This document shows, one piece after another, positions 42,201 to 49,779 of a DNA stretch of 64,000 bases. The stretch lies in contig NZ_KB895337.1 in assembly GCF_000374805.1 (NCBI RefSeq), forward strand, positions 189,862 through 253,861, read 5' to 3'. The notes beneath the pieces are model-generated. The model saw only the letters and a program-made list of their open reading frames with translations, did not search any database and had not been told where the DNA came from. This DNA comes from Chitiniphilus shinanonensis DSM 23277. GTDB taxonomy: Bacteria; Pseudomonadota; Gammaproteobacteria; Burkholderiales; Chitinibacteraceae. Positions within the stretch are counted from its first letter, which is position 1. Every line of letters starts with the position of its first letter. The translations under genes and the position numbers were made by a program.

Positions 42201-44495
42201 GCGCGCGTCGAGCAGCGCCTGGCGGCGGCTGGCGAAGGCTTCGTGCACCGCCTCGCGCTTGGCGACGATGTCGACCAGGAAGGTGTCCTGTCCGCCGAAG
42301 CGGGTTTCCAGTTCCTCCAGTTGCGTCAGCAGTTGGGTCAGCGTTTCGTCGCATTGCTCGGGCGTGGTGGCGAGGTCGACGCCGTTGGCCACGCTCTGGC
42401 CGAACAGCTTGAACTGCGCGCCGAATTCGGCGCTGGCCTCTTTCACGGCCAACTGGTCGCGCCGGCTGCGGGCTGTGGCGCGCACCTGGTTCAGCCGGGC
42501 ATAGACCTCGCCCAGATCGTCGAGGATGCGGGTGCGCACGGTGGCGTCGCCGCGCTCCAGCCCGGCCAGCAATTCGGTCAGCAGGTCGAGACCGCCGGCG
42601 GTGGCGTCGAGTGCCTGCAACTGTGGTGTCAGCGCCGCCACGTTGGCAATGCCCGGCAGTGCCGCCGCCACGTGATCCAGCTCCGCGTGGTACTGGACGA
42701 ACGCCTGCGGGTTCGCCAGGAAGCGGATGGTTTCGTCGGACAGCCGCACCTGCTCGGCGGCGAGGCCGTCATCGAGCGCCTGGAGGCGCGCGGTATCGAT
42801 GTAGCGCTGCTCGGTCAGCCCCAGCAGTTCGCCGCGCAGTGCGCGCAGCCGCGCCAGCGCATCGACGAACTGCTGCGGCGCGCGCCACAGGGTGGCGGCG
42901 ATGTCGGTGAGCAGCGTCTTGTGCTGCGACTCGGCATGGCGCAGTGCCTGGGCCGCGCCCTGGCGGATGGCGGCCACCTTGTCGAATTCGTCCAGCGTCA
43001 GCCGCGCGGTGTCGGCCAGGGTGCGCAGCGCGGCGGCGAGCTGGCCGGCTTCCGGGCTGTCCAGCCAGAAATAGCCGTCGAGCAGCCGGCCGATGCCGCG
43101 TTCGAGGTCTTCGTAATGCAGCCGGCTGGGGCTTTGCTCACGCGTGGCGCGGGCGATGCCGTACAGCTCGGAGATGCCGCGCACCAGCTCGCCGTTGCCG
43201 ATGCGGCCGAAGAAGCCGGCCGGCGGCGAGCCGGCGGCGTGCTCGTCGCTACAGAACGGCGTGTTCCACAACTGCATGGCGTGGTTGCGCGTCGCCTCCT
43301 CGCCTTCGACGTTGAACATCAGCAGGCGACCGTCGTCGAAGCGCGCGTAGCCGTTGCTGAATAGCGGCGGCGACAGCGTCTTTTCGATCAGGTTGTACGC
43401 CAGCAGCGCCAGCCGGCCTGCTTCGGGCTCGTAGAAGGCGTACAACACGTCCTCGCCGTTGGGCGAACGGATCATGCGCTTGAACTGCATGCCGGCGACG
43501 TCGTCGGTGAAGGTCTTGTATTCGCCGCTTTGCAGATAGCAGCCGCCGGGAAAGACGATACCGTGATCCTCGGGCAACTGGACGCAGGATGCGCCGATGC
43601 CGTCGATGCGGATCACCTGCCGGGTGCGGGTGTTGAATACCAGGTAGCGGTAGGCGGTTTCGCGGTAGGGCAGGATTTTGAGCAGGATCAGCGTGCCCAG
43701 CTTGGCGTAGCTGATCTCGGCGTCGGTCAGCGACTGGCTGGTGTCCTCCACCGGCTCGCTGTAGATGCCGAGGCCGACGTCGGTGTTGTTCTCCACCTTG
43801 ACGGTGAGGTCGCCGCCGATGGTTTCGACGAACAGCGTATCCAGGATGTTGACGTGCGGATGCTTGCCGTTGACGTGATGTTCGCGCCCGGTGGCGGTCC
43901 ATTCGAAATCGTGCGACGGCGGCAGCACGATGTCGCGCTCGCCCCGGTTGTCGATGTATTGCACGCTGCCGTCGCGGTTCAACTGCCAGCGGAACACGCG
44001 CAGGTCGCCGGCGCGGGCGCCGATCTGGAACGCGGCGAGCAGCTTGTCGCCGGTGACCCGCAATTGGCGCAGGCTGGCGTTCTTGTAGTAGGCGTACAGC
44101 TCGCGGAAGTCGCTGCCGAAGCGGACGTCGGCCAGGAAGCTGCCCTCGGTCGGCACCGGCGCCAGTTCCACCGCGTCGCCCTCGCCGCTCAGGCGGTACA
44201 GGCTGAACACGTCGTCGATGCGCGTTTCCTTGCGCAGGCCGATGTAGACGTTGTAACCGAACAGCAGCAGGTCGCCGACGCGGACGAGGTCGCGCGCGAT
44301 GCAGTTGTTCTCGGTGCGGGCGCGGGTGCGCGCGGCCAGGCGCAGTTCGGCGCGACCGAAAGCCGCCAGCCGCGCGGCGTTCAGCTCGCCCGCCTTGCCG
44401 AACAGCGCTTCGCCCTGTTGGGCGAGCCGCTGGCGCAACAGCTCGTAGCCGCCGCTGGCGGCGATGTCCTGGTCGAGGTCCTGGGTGGTGCTCAT
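39255..44495 (-). CDS. Giant AAA ATPase with DUF3686 (putative DNA repair ATPase)
   Basis: This 1746-aa protein begins with the DUF3686 region (ENNCIARDLVRVGDLLLFGY, IGLRKETRIDDVFSLYRLSG), followed by a beta-rich part and a long coiled-coil centre (about residues 480-840), and then an AAA module with Walker A SPPGYGKTT near residue 1280 and Walker B VMLYVDDIQ near 1340. The name DNA repair ATPase is an old annotation without strong evidence. It travels with flotillin, PspA and DUF2170 genes, so a membrane-linked remodelling role is more likely. The ATG at 44495 is preferred over an adjoining GTG. Confidence 0.88.
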   Translation of the reverse strand: MSTTQDLDQDIAASGGYELLRQRLAQQGEALFGKAGELNAARLAAFGRAELRLAARTRARTENNCIARDLVRVGDLLLFGYNVYIGLRKETRIDDVFSLYRLSGEGDAVELAPVPTEGSFLADVRFGSDFRELYAYYKNASLRQLRVTGDKLLAAFQIGARAGDLRVFRWQLNRDGSVQYIDNRGERDIVLPPSHDFEWTATGREHHVNGKHPHVNILDTLFVETIGGDLTVKVENNTDVGLGIYSEPVEDTSQSLTDAEISYAKLGTLILLKILPYRETAYRYLVFNTRTRQVIRIDGIGASCVQLPEDHGIVFPGGCYLQSGEYKTFTDDVAGMQFKRMIRSPNGEDVLYAFYEPEAGRLALLAYNLIEKTLSPPLFSNGYARFDDGRLLMFNVEGEEATRNHAMQLWNTPFCSDEHAAGSPPAGFFGRIGNGELVRGISELYGIARATREQSPSRLHYEDLERGIGRLLDGYFWLDSPEAGQLAAALRTLADTARLTLDEFDKVAAIRQGAAQALRHAESQHKTLLTDIAATLWRAPQQFVDALARLRALRGELLGLTEQRYIDTARLQALDDGLAAEQVRLSDETIRFLANPQAFVQYHAELDHVAAALPGIANVAALTPQLQALDATAGGLDLLTELLAGLERGDATVRTRILDDLGEVYARLNQVRATARSRRDQLAVKEASAEFGAQFKLFGQSVANGVDLATTPEQCDETLTQLLTQLEELETRFGGQDTFLVDIVAKREAVHEAFASRRQALLDARQQRAQSLGAAAQRILESIEKRLGRFTTPEALHSYFAADPMVQKLRGLIGEMRKLNDTVQADTLEARIKTLRDNAVRIQRDQGDLFNADGIRLGRHTFTVTTQPFDLTLVHRQDALALHLTGTDYFEPLDDERLTMLRPYWAQQLVSETDTVYRGEYLAWRMLDALHAGELDGAALEAARIAEAGLLPLVRDYAAARYHEGYQKGVHDVDAATLLAALLPMDRDAGLLRHGPLPRALAALFWTHGIEQADQPGWRIRADNARRLRDDFGQHQALSTLADNLTARLGDFAADHGFALDAPQRQAVIAYLLAELTSGHIEWVVSSDAQTLVEALHRQLERRNALGTLQEGLKIGALHDRWALACHWCEAVAAAEALAPAYAPEAAALLLTDLPRQRAAVALSRTVEGLVGQHPRIEHGTLTLDLNEFRERLAHHDAVAVPAFDQLQALRHEIVDTTRRRLRLEQYQAKPLSGFVRNQLIDEVYLHLIGDNLAKQIGTAGESRRGDLMGLLLLISPPGYGKTTLMEYVANRLGLVFVRVNGPALGHRVTSLDPAQADSSAARQELERLNFGLALGNNVMLYVDDIQHTSPEFLQRFIALCDGTRRIEGVWQGEARQYDLRGKRFCVVMAGNPYTESGEAFRIPDMLANRADIYNLGDVLSGKEHLFARSYIENSLTANPVLAPLAHRDPADLALFLRLAAGEEIALTEFKHGYGAAEAGEIVAVLQKLFAVRDVLMKVNAAYIASAAQADAYRVEPPFKLQGSYRNMAKLAIKVSAIMNDAELADLVRDHYLGEAQTLTHGAEENLLKLAELQGALLPEQAQRWSGIKRDFLHHKRMGGADADGATKLAQQVSHIVTVLSEISERLARQDSGPQVATALQHIEKHLATGETSSKLLARTWRDGLVALENTLRGTAPQINVPPQPELLTVLQALAHAYENALIPVISAMQHKIRLDHDIWDKVMQIGEQIKALEQTTTRNLQPATK

Positions 44496-44540
44496 CACTG
44501 ATGGCCTTGTAAACGGGGCGAGGAGAGGGCGGCTCGGTGG

Positions 44541-45089
44541 TCAGCCCAGCACGGGTTCGGTTGCCTGGAGATAGGCCAGCAGCAGCGCGCGCTGCGGGTG
44601 GCCGCTCAGCCAGGCGCGCACGCGCTGCGCCTCGGCGTAGTCGGCATCGCCCAGGCGCGCCCGCCAGGAGGCATCCAGCCGCTCGCGCGATTCGGTCTCG
44701 CGCACCTCGCGCTGGCCACGGTCGCTGAGAATGTGCAGCAGCGAATGCGTCAGGCCCTGGGCGCGCAGCGCCGGCCATTCCTCGCCGTCAAGCCATACCT
44801 TGCGGCAGGCGCCGCACTGGTCGAGCCGGAATTTCAGATGCCCGGCCACCCGGTACTTCTGTAGCAATTGTTCGCAGTCGGGGCAGCGCAACGCGCGCGG
44901 TGAGGTTTCCTCGATCATCTCGGCGCCGGCTGCCTCGTCCGCTGCAGCCTGCCGTGGCACCTGCGCCAGCCAGCGGCGATAGTCTTCGAGCGCGAGCCAG
45001 GTGCCCTGGCAGGTGGGGCATTGCTCGGCCATGAGGCCGGGCTCCAGCGATTCGCGGCGGGTTTCGGTATTGCAGCTCAGGCAGTACAT
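44541..45089 (-). CDS. Two-zinc-ribbon protein (zf-TFIIB type)
   Basis: The 182-aa product has two zinc ribbons: CLSC...CPTC at the start (MYCLSCNTE, EQCPTCQGTWLALEDYRRW) and CPDC...CGAC in the middle (LRCPDCEQLL, DQCGACRKVWLDGEEWPAL). Both carry the GxWL/VWLDxxEW tail of the zf-TFIIB family. A helical C-terminus follows. The ATG at 45089 is used since the first ribbon starts there. The gene lies between flotillin and the giant ATPase, in the same direction. Confidence 0.85.
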   Translation of the reverse strand: MYCLSCNTETRRESLEPGLMAEQCPTCQGTWLALEDYRRWLAQVPRQAAADEAAGAEMIEETSPRALRCPDCEQLLQKYRVAGHLKFRLDQCGACRKVWLDGEEWPALRAQGLTHSLLHILSDRGQREVRETESRERLDASWRARLGDADYAEAQRVRAWLSGHPQRALLLAYLQATEPVLG

Positions 45090-45108
45090 GGTCGGTCCTC
45101 GTGCTCGA

Positions 45109-47181
45109 TTACTTGCGGCCCAGCGAGCCCAGCAACTTGTGCAGCGCATCCTGCGAATCGCTGTTGCCGTCCTTCATCACCCGGTGCAGCAGGGCGGCGA
45201 CCGACAGGTTCTGGAGTTCGTCGGCCGATTGGCCCAGGCCGCCCAGCAATTTGCCGGCGTCGTCGATCAGGTTGCGTTCGCCGCTGCGGTGCGGCGCGGT
45301 GGCCAGTTGCAGCGTGTCGCTCTTGGCGATGGCGCCGTCGATGGCCTTGCCGATGCCCAGCGCGTTGACGAAGCGCTGGAAGTAGTCGCCCTCGCCGCCG
45401 ACGATGTCGATGCGCGCATTGCCCAGCGCCTTGCCCAGCACTTCCGCCTGTTCGCGGGCGATGCTGGTATTGGCGTCGATGGCCTTGAGCGTCTGCACGT
45501 GGCTGTTGTCGAGGCGCATGCGGAATTCCTCGTGGGCGCGGGTGTCGTCGCTCATCGCCTTCATCGCGTCGAACTTCTCGCGCAGGCCCTTGGCCTCGGC
45601 GGCGAATTTGGCCTCGATGGCGTGCGCGTCGGCGGTCTTGACGCTCACGTCGGCCAAGCCCAGCTTCTCGCGGCCGGTGGCTTCGGCTTCCAGCTTGAGG
45701 CGCAGTGCCTCGGCTTCGGCCTCGCCCATGCGGCTGACGGCGTCGGCGTCGGCCATCTTGACCTTGGCGACGACCATGCCGTCCTTTTCCTTGGCGTCGG
45801 CGGTCACCAGCATCACCTTGGCGTCGGCCAGGCCCGGGGCGGCGCTGAGCGCTTCGATGCCTTCGGCTTCGCGTTTCTTGGCCTCGGCTTCCTTCTCCGC
45901 GACCTTGAGCTTGGCTTCGGCCAGCGTGGTTTCTTCCATCGCCTTGTGCTTGGCGCGGCGTTCCTCGGTCTCGGCGGCCTTCACGTCGATCACCAGCTTT
46001 TCCTCGGCCTTGGCTTCGGCGGCGATCACCGTGGCCTTGCGGCTACGGTCGGCCTCGGCCACCACGCGCAGTTCCTTGATGGCTTCTTCCTGCTCGGCCA
46101 CGGTGCGCTCGACCACGATGCGTTCACGGATCACGTCGGCGATGGCCTTCTTCTCTACCTCGATGGACTTCTCGGCCTCGATCTCCTGGAGCTTCACTTC
46201 GCGTTCGCGGTCCACCACTTCCAGCTCGCGGGCGCGGGTGACCTTTTCCTCTTCGATGGCCACCGCGCGCTTGCGGTTGTTCTCGGCCACTTCCTTCTCG
46301 CGCTGCATGTTCTCCTGCTGCACCGCGATCACCTGTTCGGCCTGGATGCGGGCGACCTCGGCCTTGGCGCGCTCCTCGGCGGCCACGCGATCCGCTTCCG
46401 CCTGCTCGCGGGCGCGCACCGTGGCGATTTCGCGCTGCTGACGCGCTTCGGCGTCGGCCTGCTGCCGTTGCAGTTCGAGGATGGTCTCGGCGGTTTCGAC
46501 GTCCTTCTTCTTGATCTGCATCTGCTCGTCGCGCTGGAGCTGGTTGGTGGTCACGTGCTGTACGGCGGTCAGCTCGGTGATCTTGCGGATGCCCTGCGCG
46601 TCGAGGATGTTGTTGCGGTCGAGCTTGTCCAGCGGCGTCTGTTCGAGGTAATCGATGGCGGCGTCTTCCAGCACGTAGCCCGAGAGGTTGTCGCCGATCT
46701 GGCGGATGATCTCGTCGCGGAACTTGTCGCGGGCCTGGTACAGGTCTTCGAAATCCATCGATTTGCCCACCGTCTTGAGCGCCTCGGCGAACTTGGCGGC
46801 AAACAGCTCTTCCAGCGTCTCCTGGCTGGAAGCGCGCTCGCAGCCCACTGTCTGCGCCACCCGCAACACATCCTCGCTGGTCTTGTTCACGTGCACGAAG
46901 AAGGTGACTTCGATATCGGCGCGGATGTTGTCGCGGCAGATCAGGCCGGCGTTGCCCGAACGCTTGATCACGATGGTCTTGAGCGAGATTTCCATCAGCT
47001 CCAGCTTGTGGATCACCGGGTACACCATGCGGCCGGTGAAGGTGACCTCGGGCTCGGCGCGCAAGGTGTTCACGATCATGGCCCGGCCCTGTTCCACCTT
47101 GCGGTAGAACTTGGCGAAGAGGACGAAGGCGCAGAAGACGAAGAAGGCGATGAGTACGATCGCCGTCAGGATCAAGTTCAT
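45109..47181 (-). CDS. Flotillin-family (SPFH, YqiK-like) membrane protein
   Basis: This 690-aa protein has an N-terminal membrane helix (LILTAIVLIAFFVFCAFVLF), an SPFH domain (GLICRDNIRADIEVTFFVHV) and a very long charged coiled coil full of Glu, Ala, Lys and Arg up to about residue 560, ending in a Gly/Leu-rich tail. Such proteins form ring-shaped scaffolds at membrane microdomains. The neighbouring NfeD-like protein is its usual partner. The start is set at the hydrophobic helix. Confidence 0.93.
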   Translation of the reverse strand: MNLILTAIVLIAFFVFCAFVLFAKFYRKVEQGRAMIVNTLRAEPEVTFTGRMVYPVIHKLELMEISLKTIVIKRSGNAGLICRDNIRADIEVTFFVHVNKTSEDVLRVAQTVGCERASSQETLEELFAAKFAEALKTVGKSMDFEDLYQARDKFRDEIIRQIGDNLSGYVLEDAAIDYLEQTPLDKLDRNNILDAQGIRKITELTAVQHVTTNQLQRDEQMQIKKKDVETAETILELQRQQADAEARQQREIATVRAREQAEADRVAAEERAKAEVARIQAEQVIAVQQENMQREKEVAENNRKRAVAIEEEKVTRARELEVVDREREVKLQEIEAEKSIEVEKKAIADVIRERIVVERTVAEQEEAIKELRVVAEADRSRKATVIAAEAKAEEKLVIDVKAAETEERRAKHKAMEETTLAEAKLKVAEKEAEAKKREAEGIEALSAAPGLADAKVMLVTADAKEKDGMVVAKVKMADADAVSRMGEAEAEALRLKLEAEATGREKLGLADVSVKTADAHAIEAKFAAEAKGLREKFDAMKAMSDDTRAHEEFRMRLDNSHVQTLKAIDANTSIAREQAEVLGKALGNARIDIVGGEGDYFQRFVNALGIGKAIDGAIAKSDTLQLATAPHRSGERNLIDDAGKLLGGLGQSADELQNLSVAALLHRVMKDGNSDSQDALHKLLGSLGRK

Positions 47182-47273
47182 GGTTGCTCCCTGAAAGAAG
47201 GCAAGACTGGGGTATTGGCCTGCGCGGGGCAGGTCTGCTTGGTATGAGTGAAGGGGAGGTCGGTGCGGCGGGA

Positions 47274-47888
47274 TCAGGAATCGTCGATGGCGGCGATGGT
47301 GTAGATGCCGCCGCCGGCGTCGTAGTCGATGATGACGGCCTGCGATCCCTTGGTGAGGGGGTTGGGGGTTGCGGCGCGAACCCGGATATTGATGCCGGCG
47401 CCGCCGGTGGCCACTTCCGCGCGGCCGAAGCGCTCGGTGACCTCCAGCGTCAGCACGCGGCACGCGCTGCCCACCAACGCCGGATTGCTGATGGCGTTGT
47501 GGGTGACGAACAGGCCACGCATCGGCCGCAGCGCCATCGCCGTCACCGGGAGGGCGACGGCTGCGCTGGCGAGCAGTACGGCCACGCCCGCGATATAGCG
47601 CAGCAGGTCGGGCAGCCAGGCCAGCAGGTATTGTCCCGCCAGGCCCGATACCACCCAGCCCACCAGCGCGATCAGGCTGACCACGATGGAGAACGGCACG
47701 CCGCCCAGGCCCAGCGCCATCAGCTTGCCGGACAGGTCGGCGAAGTCGCCGACCTCGCCGTCCAGGTCGACGGCGTCGATATCCACCAGGCCCAGCATCG
47801 CGGCCAGCCAGTAGACCAGCACCACGCCGAGCAACACCGTCCAGATCGCGGTCGGAAAGCAGGTGATGGTGTCCAGGAAACTGCCCAT
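47274..47888 (-). CDS. OB-fold NfeD/YqiJ-like membrane protein
   Basis: The 204-aa product has three membrane helices (WTVLLGVVLVYWLAAMLGLV; IVVSLIALVGWVVSGLAGQY; LRYIAGVAVLLASAAVALPV) and a C-terminal OB fold (VGSACRVLTLEVTERFGRAE ... GSQAVIIDYDAGGGIYTIAA). This architecture is that of YuaF/YqiJ partners of flotillins. AGGAAAA precedes the ATG at 47888. The 92 bp between it and flotillin hold no clear signal. Confidence 0.88.
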   Translation of the reverse strand: MGSFLDTITCFPTAIWTVLLGVVLVYWLAAMLGLVDIDAVDLDGEVGDFADLSGKLMALGLGGVPFSIVVSLIALVGWVVSGLAGQYLLAWLPDLLRYIAGVAVLLASAAVALPVTAMALRPMRGLFVTHNAISNPALVGSACRVLTLEVTERFGRAEVATGGAGINIRVRAATPNPLTKGSQAVIIDYDAGGGIYTIAAIDDS

Positions 47889-48098
47889 TTCGATGTTTTC
47901 CTTGTTTTGTCGATCGAATGCAGGTGACGCCATTTCGGCAGATGCTATGTCGCTGGTTTGCAGTGTTCGGGGCTGGTTATCAGTGATACGACAGCGTGAT
48001 GTCAAAAATTACTTCAACATCATGAGGAATGAAGCCCTCCACAGCTTTGATGAATGGCAAGCGCTGCACGAGTGGGGGACCTCGCGCCGATGCCTGAC

Positions 48099-48440
48099 TT
48101 ACGCATCGGCGCCGGGCTTGCCGCGCGCGAAGGCCAGCAGTTCCTGGTGCACCCGTTCCTTGATTTCCAGCCGTTGCGCCGGGTCGAGCCCGAACCGGGT
48201 GCCGAGGGCCGCGTAGTCCTCTTCGGAAAGTGTCACCGTCAGGCGCGGGCGCTTGGGGCGGTGGGTGATCGCCAGCCCCAGCACTTCGCGGATCTGATCG
48301 GAGTTGCTGAGGTTGTTGTCGAAGGCGGCCTGCCGTACCGCCTGCAACACCTCTTCCTCGACATCGAACGCCACCTGGACCGCCCGGATCGCCGGTGCCG
48401 AGCTTTCCCAGCGCGGCGGCAGCTTCTTACTGCTGCTCAT
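48099..48440 (-). CDS. Small conserved-type protein coupled to PspA gene
   Basis: The 113-aa protein begins MSSSKKLPPRWESSAPAIRA and contains NNLSNSDQIREVLGLAI and SEEDYAALGTRFGLDPAQRL. The middle resembles ribbon-helix-helix proteins with an added helix, so DNA binding is possible. Its ATG lies inside the end of the PspA gene (14-bp overlap). A 210-bp gap follows before the NfeD-like gene. It could be the regulator for the twin palindromes upstream of the operon; that is a guess. Confidence 0.7.
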   Translation of the reverse strand: MSSSKKLPPRWESSAPAIRAVQVAFDVEEEVLQAVRQAAFDNNLSNSDQIREVLGLAITHRPKRPRLTVTLSEEDYAALGTRFGLDPAQRLEIKERVHQELLAFARGKPGADA

Positions 48441-49146
48441 CGCTTGCCGCCCGATCCGCATCGCGTTGCGCCTTCAGGCGGGCGAGCACGGCCTCCTTGC
48501 GGTTGGCGTCACCGCCAATGCCCGCCGCGGCCAGCTTCTTTTCCAGCGCCTTGGTGCCGAACTCGGCATCCAGCTCCTCAGCGGCCTTCATGCGGTCGGC
48601 CGTCAGGGTGTGGCGTTCCTTGATGCGCTCCAGCGATTCGCGCGCGCTGCCCAGTTTGGAGGCGCCGCTGCCCATGCTCTGGGAGATCGACTCGGTGGCG
48701 CGGTAGACGCTTTCGGTGGTCTTGGCCACGGCCAGCTCGCGCTCGTGTTCGCGCACCCGTGCTTCAGCCTGGCGGATCAGGTCCTTCAGGCTGGCGATGT
48801 GCTGGGCGAAGTCCGCGCGGGCCCGCTGTTGCGCGTCGCGTTCCGCTTCCAGTTCGGCAATGCGGGTCGCCACGTCGCCGGCCAGGCTTTCCTCCGCCTT
48901 GTCGAGCGCGGCCAGTGCATGGTCTTCGAAACGCAGGATTTCCTTGCCGAGGCGTTCGATCTCGCGCTCGGCCGCCTTTTCCTGGGCCATGACCAGCGTG
49001 AGGTCCTGCTTGGCGCGCGCCAGCGCGGCCTTGGATTCGTGGATTTCCTGCTCGTAGATGCGGGTGGCGTTGGCGTCGACCACGCTTTCCCCGATTTCGC
49101 GGGCGCTGCCTTTGAGCGCGCTGAGGATCTTGCTGAAGATGGACAT
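48427..49146 (-). CDS. PspA/IM30-family protein (YjfJ-like)
   Basis: This 239-aa protein is a long coiled coil starting MSIFSKILSALKGSAREIGE, the amphipathic helix that binds stressed membranes, and running through heptad repeats to KALEKKLAAAGIGGDAN. Family members form ESCRT-III-like rods and protect the inner membrane. Of the PspA relatives it is most like those paired with DUF2170, as in yjfI-yjfJ of enterobacteria. Confidence 0.9.
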   Translation of the reverse strand: MSIFSKILSALKGSAREIGESVVDANATRIYEQEIHESKAALARAKQDLTLVMAQEKAAEREIERLGKEILRFEDHALAALDKAEESLAGDVATRIAELEAERDAQQRARADFAQHIASLKDLIRQAEARVREHERELAVAKTTESVYRATESISQSMGSGASKLGSARESLERIKERHTLTADRMKAAEELDAEFGTKALEKKLAAAGIGGDANRKEAVLARLKAQRDADRAASDEQQ

Positions 49147-49167
49147 GGGGATACTCCTGTGTTCGGT

Positions 49168-49581
49168 TCAGTGCAGGTATTCGGCCATCGCTTCGAGCGC
49201 GTCGACCGCGTTGTCGCTCAGCGCGAGCAGGTCCTGCGCGAGGTCGTCGGCACCGGCTTCGCAGGCCAGCGCACCGTAGATCAGGTACTTGTCGCCGATG
49301 CGGCCGAACGACGACAGCGGGATGGCGATGTTCAGGTCGAGCATGGCTTCCAGCAGCGCGGTGCGGCGGCTCGGGGCGACGTCGCGCTCGGTCCACAGGT
49401 AGCAGATGCACAGGATCTGGCTGTCCGCTTGGGTGATGAAGATCGGCAGTTCCTCGCGACCGCTGATCTCGACCTTGAACACGACGACTTCGCCGGGGAT
49501 CCGGGCGACTTCGAATGCGCCCAGTTGTCCTGCCAGCCTGCGACCTGCTTCGGCAATGCGTTGCTGCAACGCTGCGTCCAT
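49168..49581 (-). CDS. DUF2170 family (YjfI-like) protein
   Basis: The 137-aa protein shows the DUF2170 pattern: GEVVVFKVEISGREELPIFI, the Cys-rich strand ILCICYLWTERDVAP, LLEAMLDLNIAIPLSSFGRI and LSDNAVDALEAMAEYLH. Function is unknown; it nearly always precedes a PspA-like gene, as here with 21 bp between. GAGGAGG lies before the ATG. It is the first gene of the leftward cluster. Confidence 0.88.
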   Translation of the reverse strand: MDAALQQRIAEAGRRLAGQLGAFEVARIPGEVVVFKVEISGREELPIFITQADSQILCICYLWTERDVAPSRRTALLEAMLDLNIAIPLSSFGRIGDKYLIYGALACEAGADDLAQDLLALSDNAVDALEAMAEYLH

Positions 49582-49608
49582 GGCGCCCTCCTCTTGGTGA
49601 ATGCCGTC

Positions 49609-49637
49609 AACATAGGATTGCCGACATATAATGTCAA
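49609..49637 (-). promoter_or_regulatory. Sigma-70 promoter of the DUF2170-PspA-flotillin cluster
   Basis: On the minus strand TTGACA (49632-49637), a perfect -35, is followed after exactly 17 bp by TATGTT (49609-49614). The transcript would begin near 49602, about 21 bases before the ATG. Confidence 0.8.
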
Positions 49638-49650
49638 GACATTTTATGTC
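49623..49650. promoter_or_regulatory. Twin 13-bp palindromes over the -35 box
   Basis: GACAT-ATA-ATGTC (49623-49635) and GACAT-TTT-ATGTC (49638-49650) are two perfect inverted repeats 15 bp apart centre to centre. One covers the -35 box and the spacer, so a bound protein would block the polymerase. The protein is not identified. Confidence 0.75.
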
Positions 49651-49733
49651 GAGTGCGAGAGGGGACGGTGCATCGGGTGGCAGGGAACGGGGTCATGCCG
49701 TGTAGCGATCGCTGGGGCCCGTTCGATGACCAA

Positions 49734-49761
49734 CAAAAACGCCCCGGACGGGGCGTTTTTG
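49734..49761 (-). terminator. Bidirectional terminator after the sulfatase gene
   Basis: CAAAAACGCCCC-GGAC-GGGGCGTTTTTG forms a long symmetrical stem with T-runs on both strands. It lies 19 bp after the sulfatase stop. Confidence 0.92.
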
Positions 49762-49779
49762 TCGGGGTGGATCGCAACG

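Noticed and set aside
39255-44495. The large AAA ATPase as the missing eCIS ATPase
   Set aside because: It is more than 5 kb away behind other operons, is of the DUF3686 type and belongs to the PspA/flotillin cluster.
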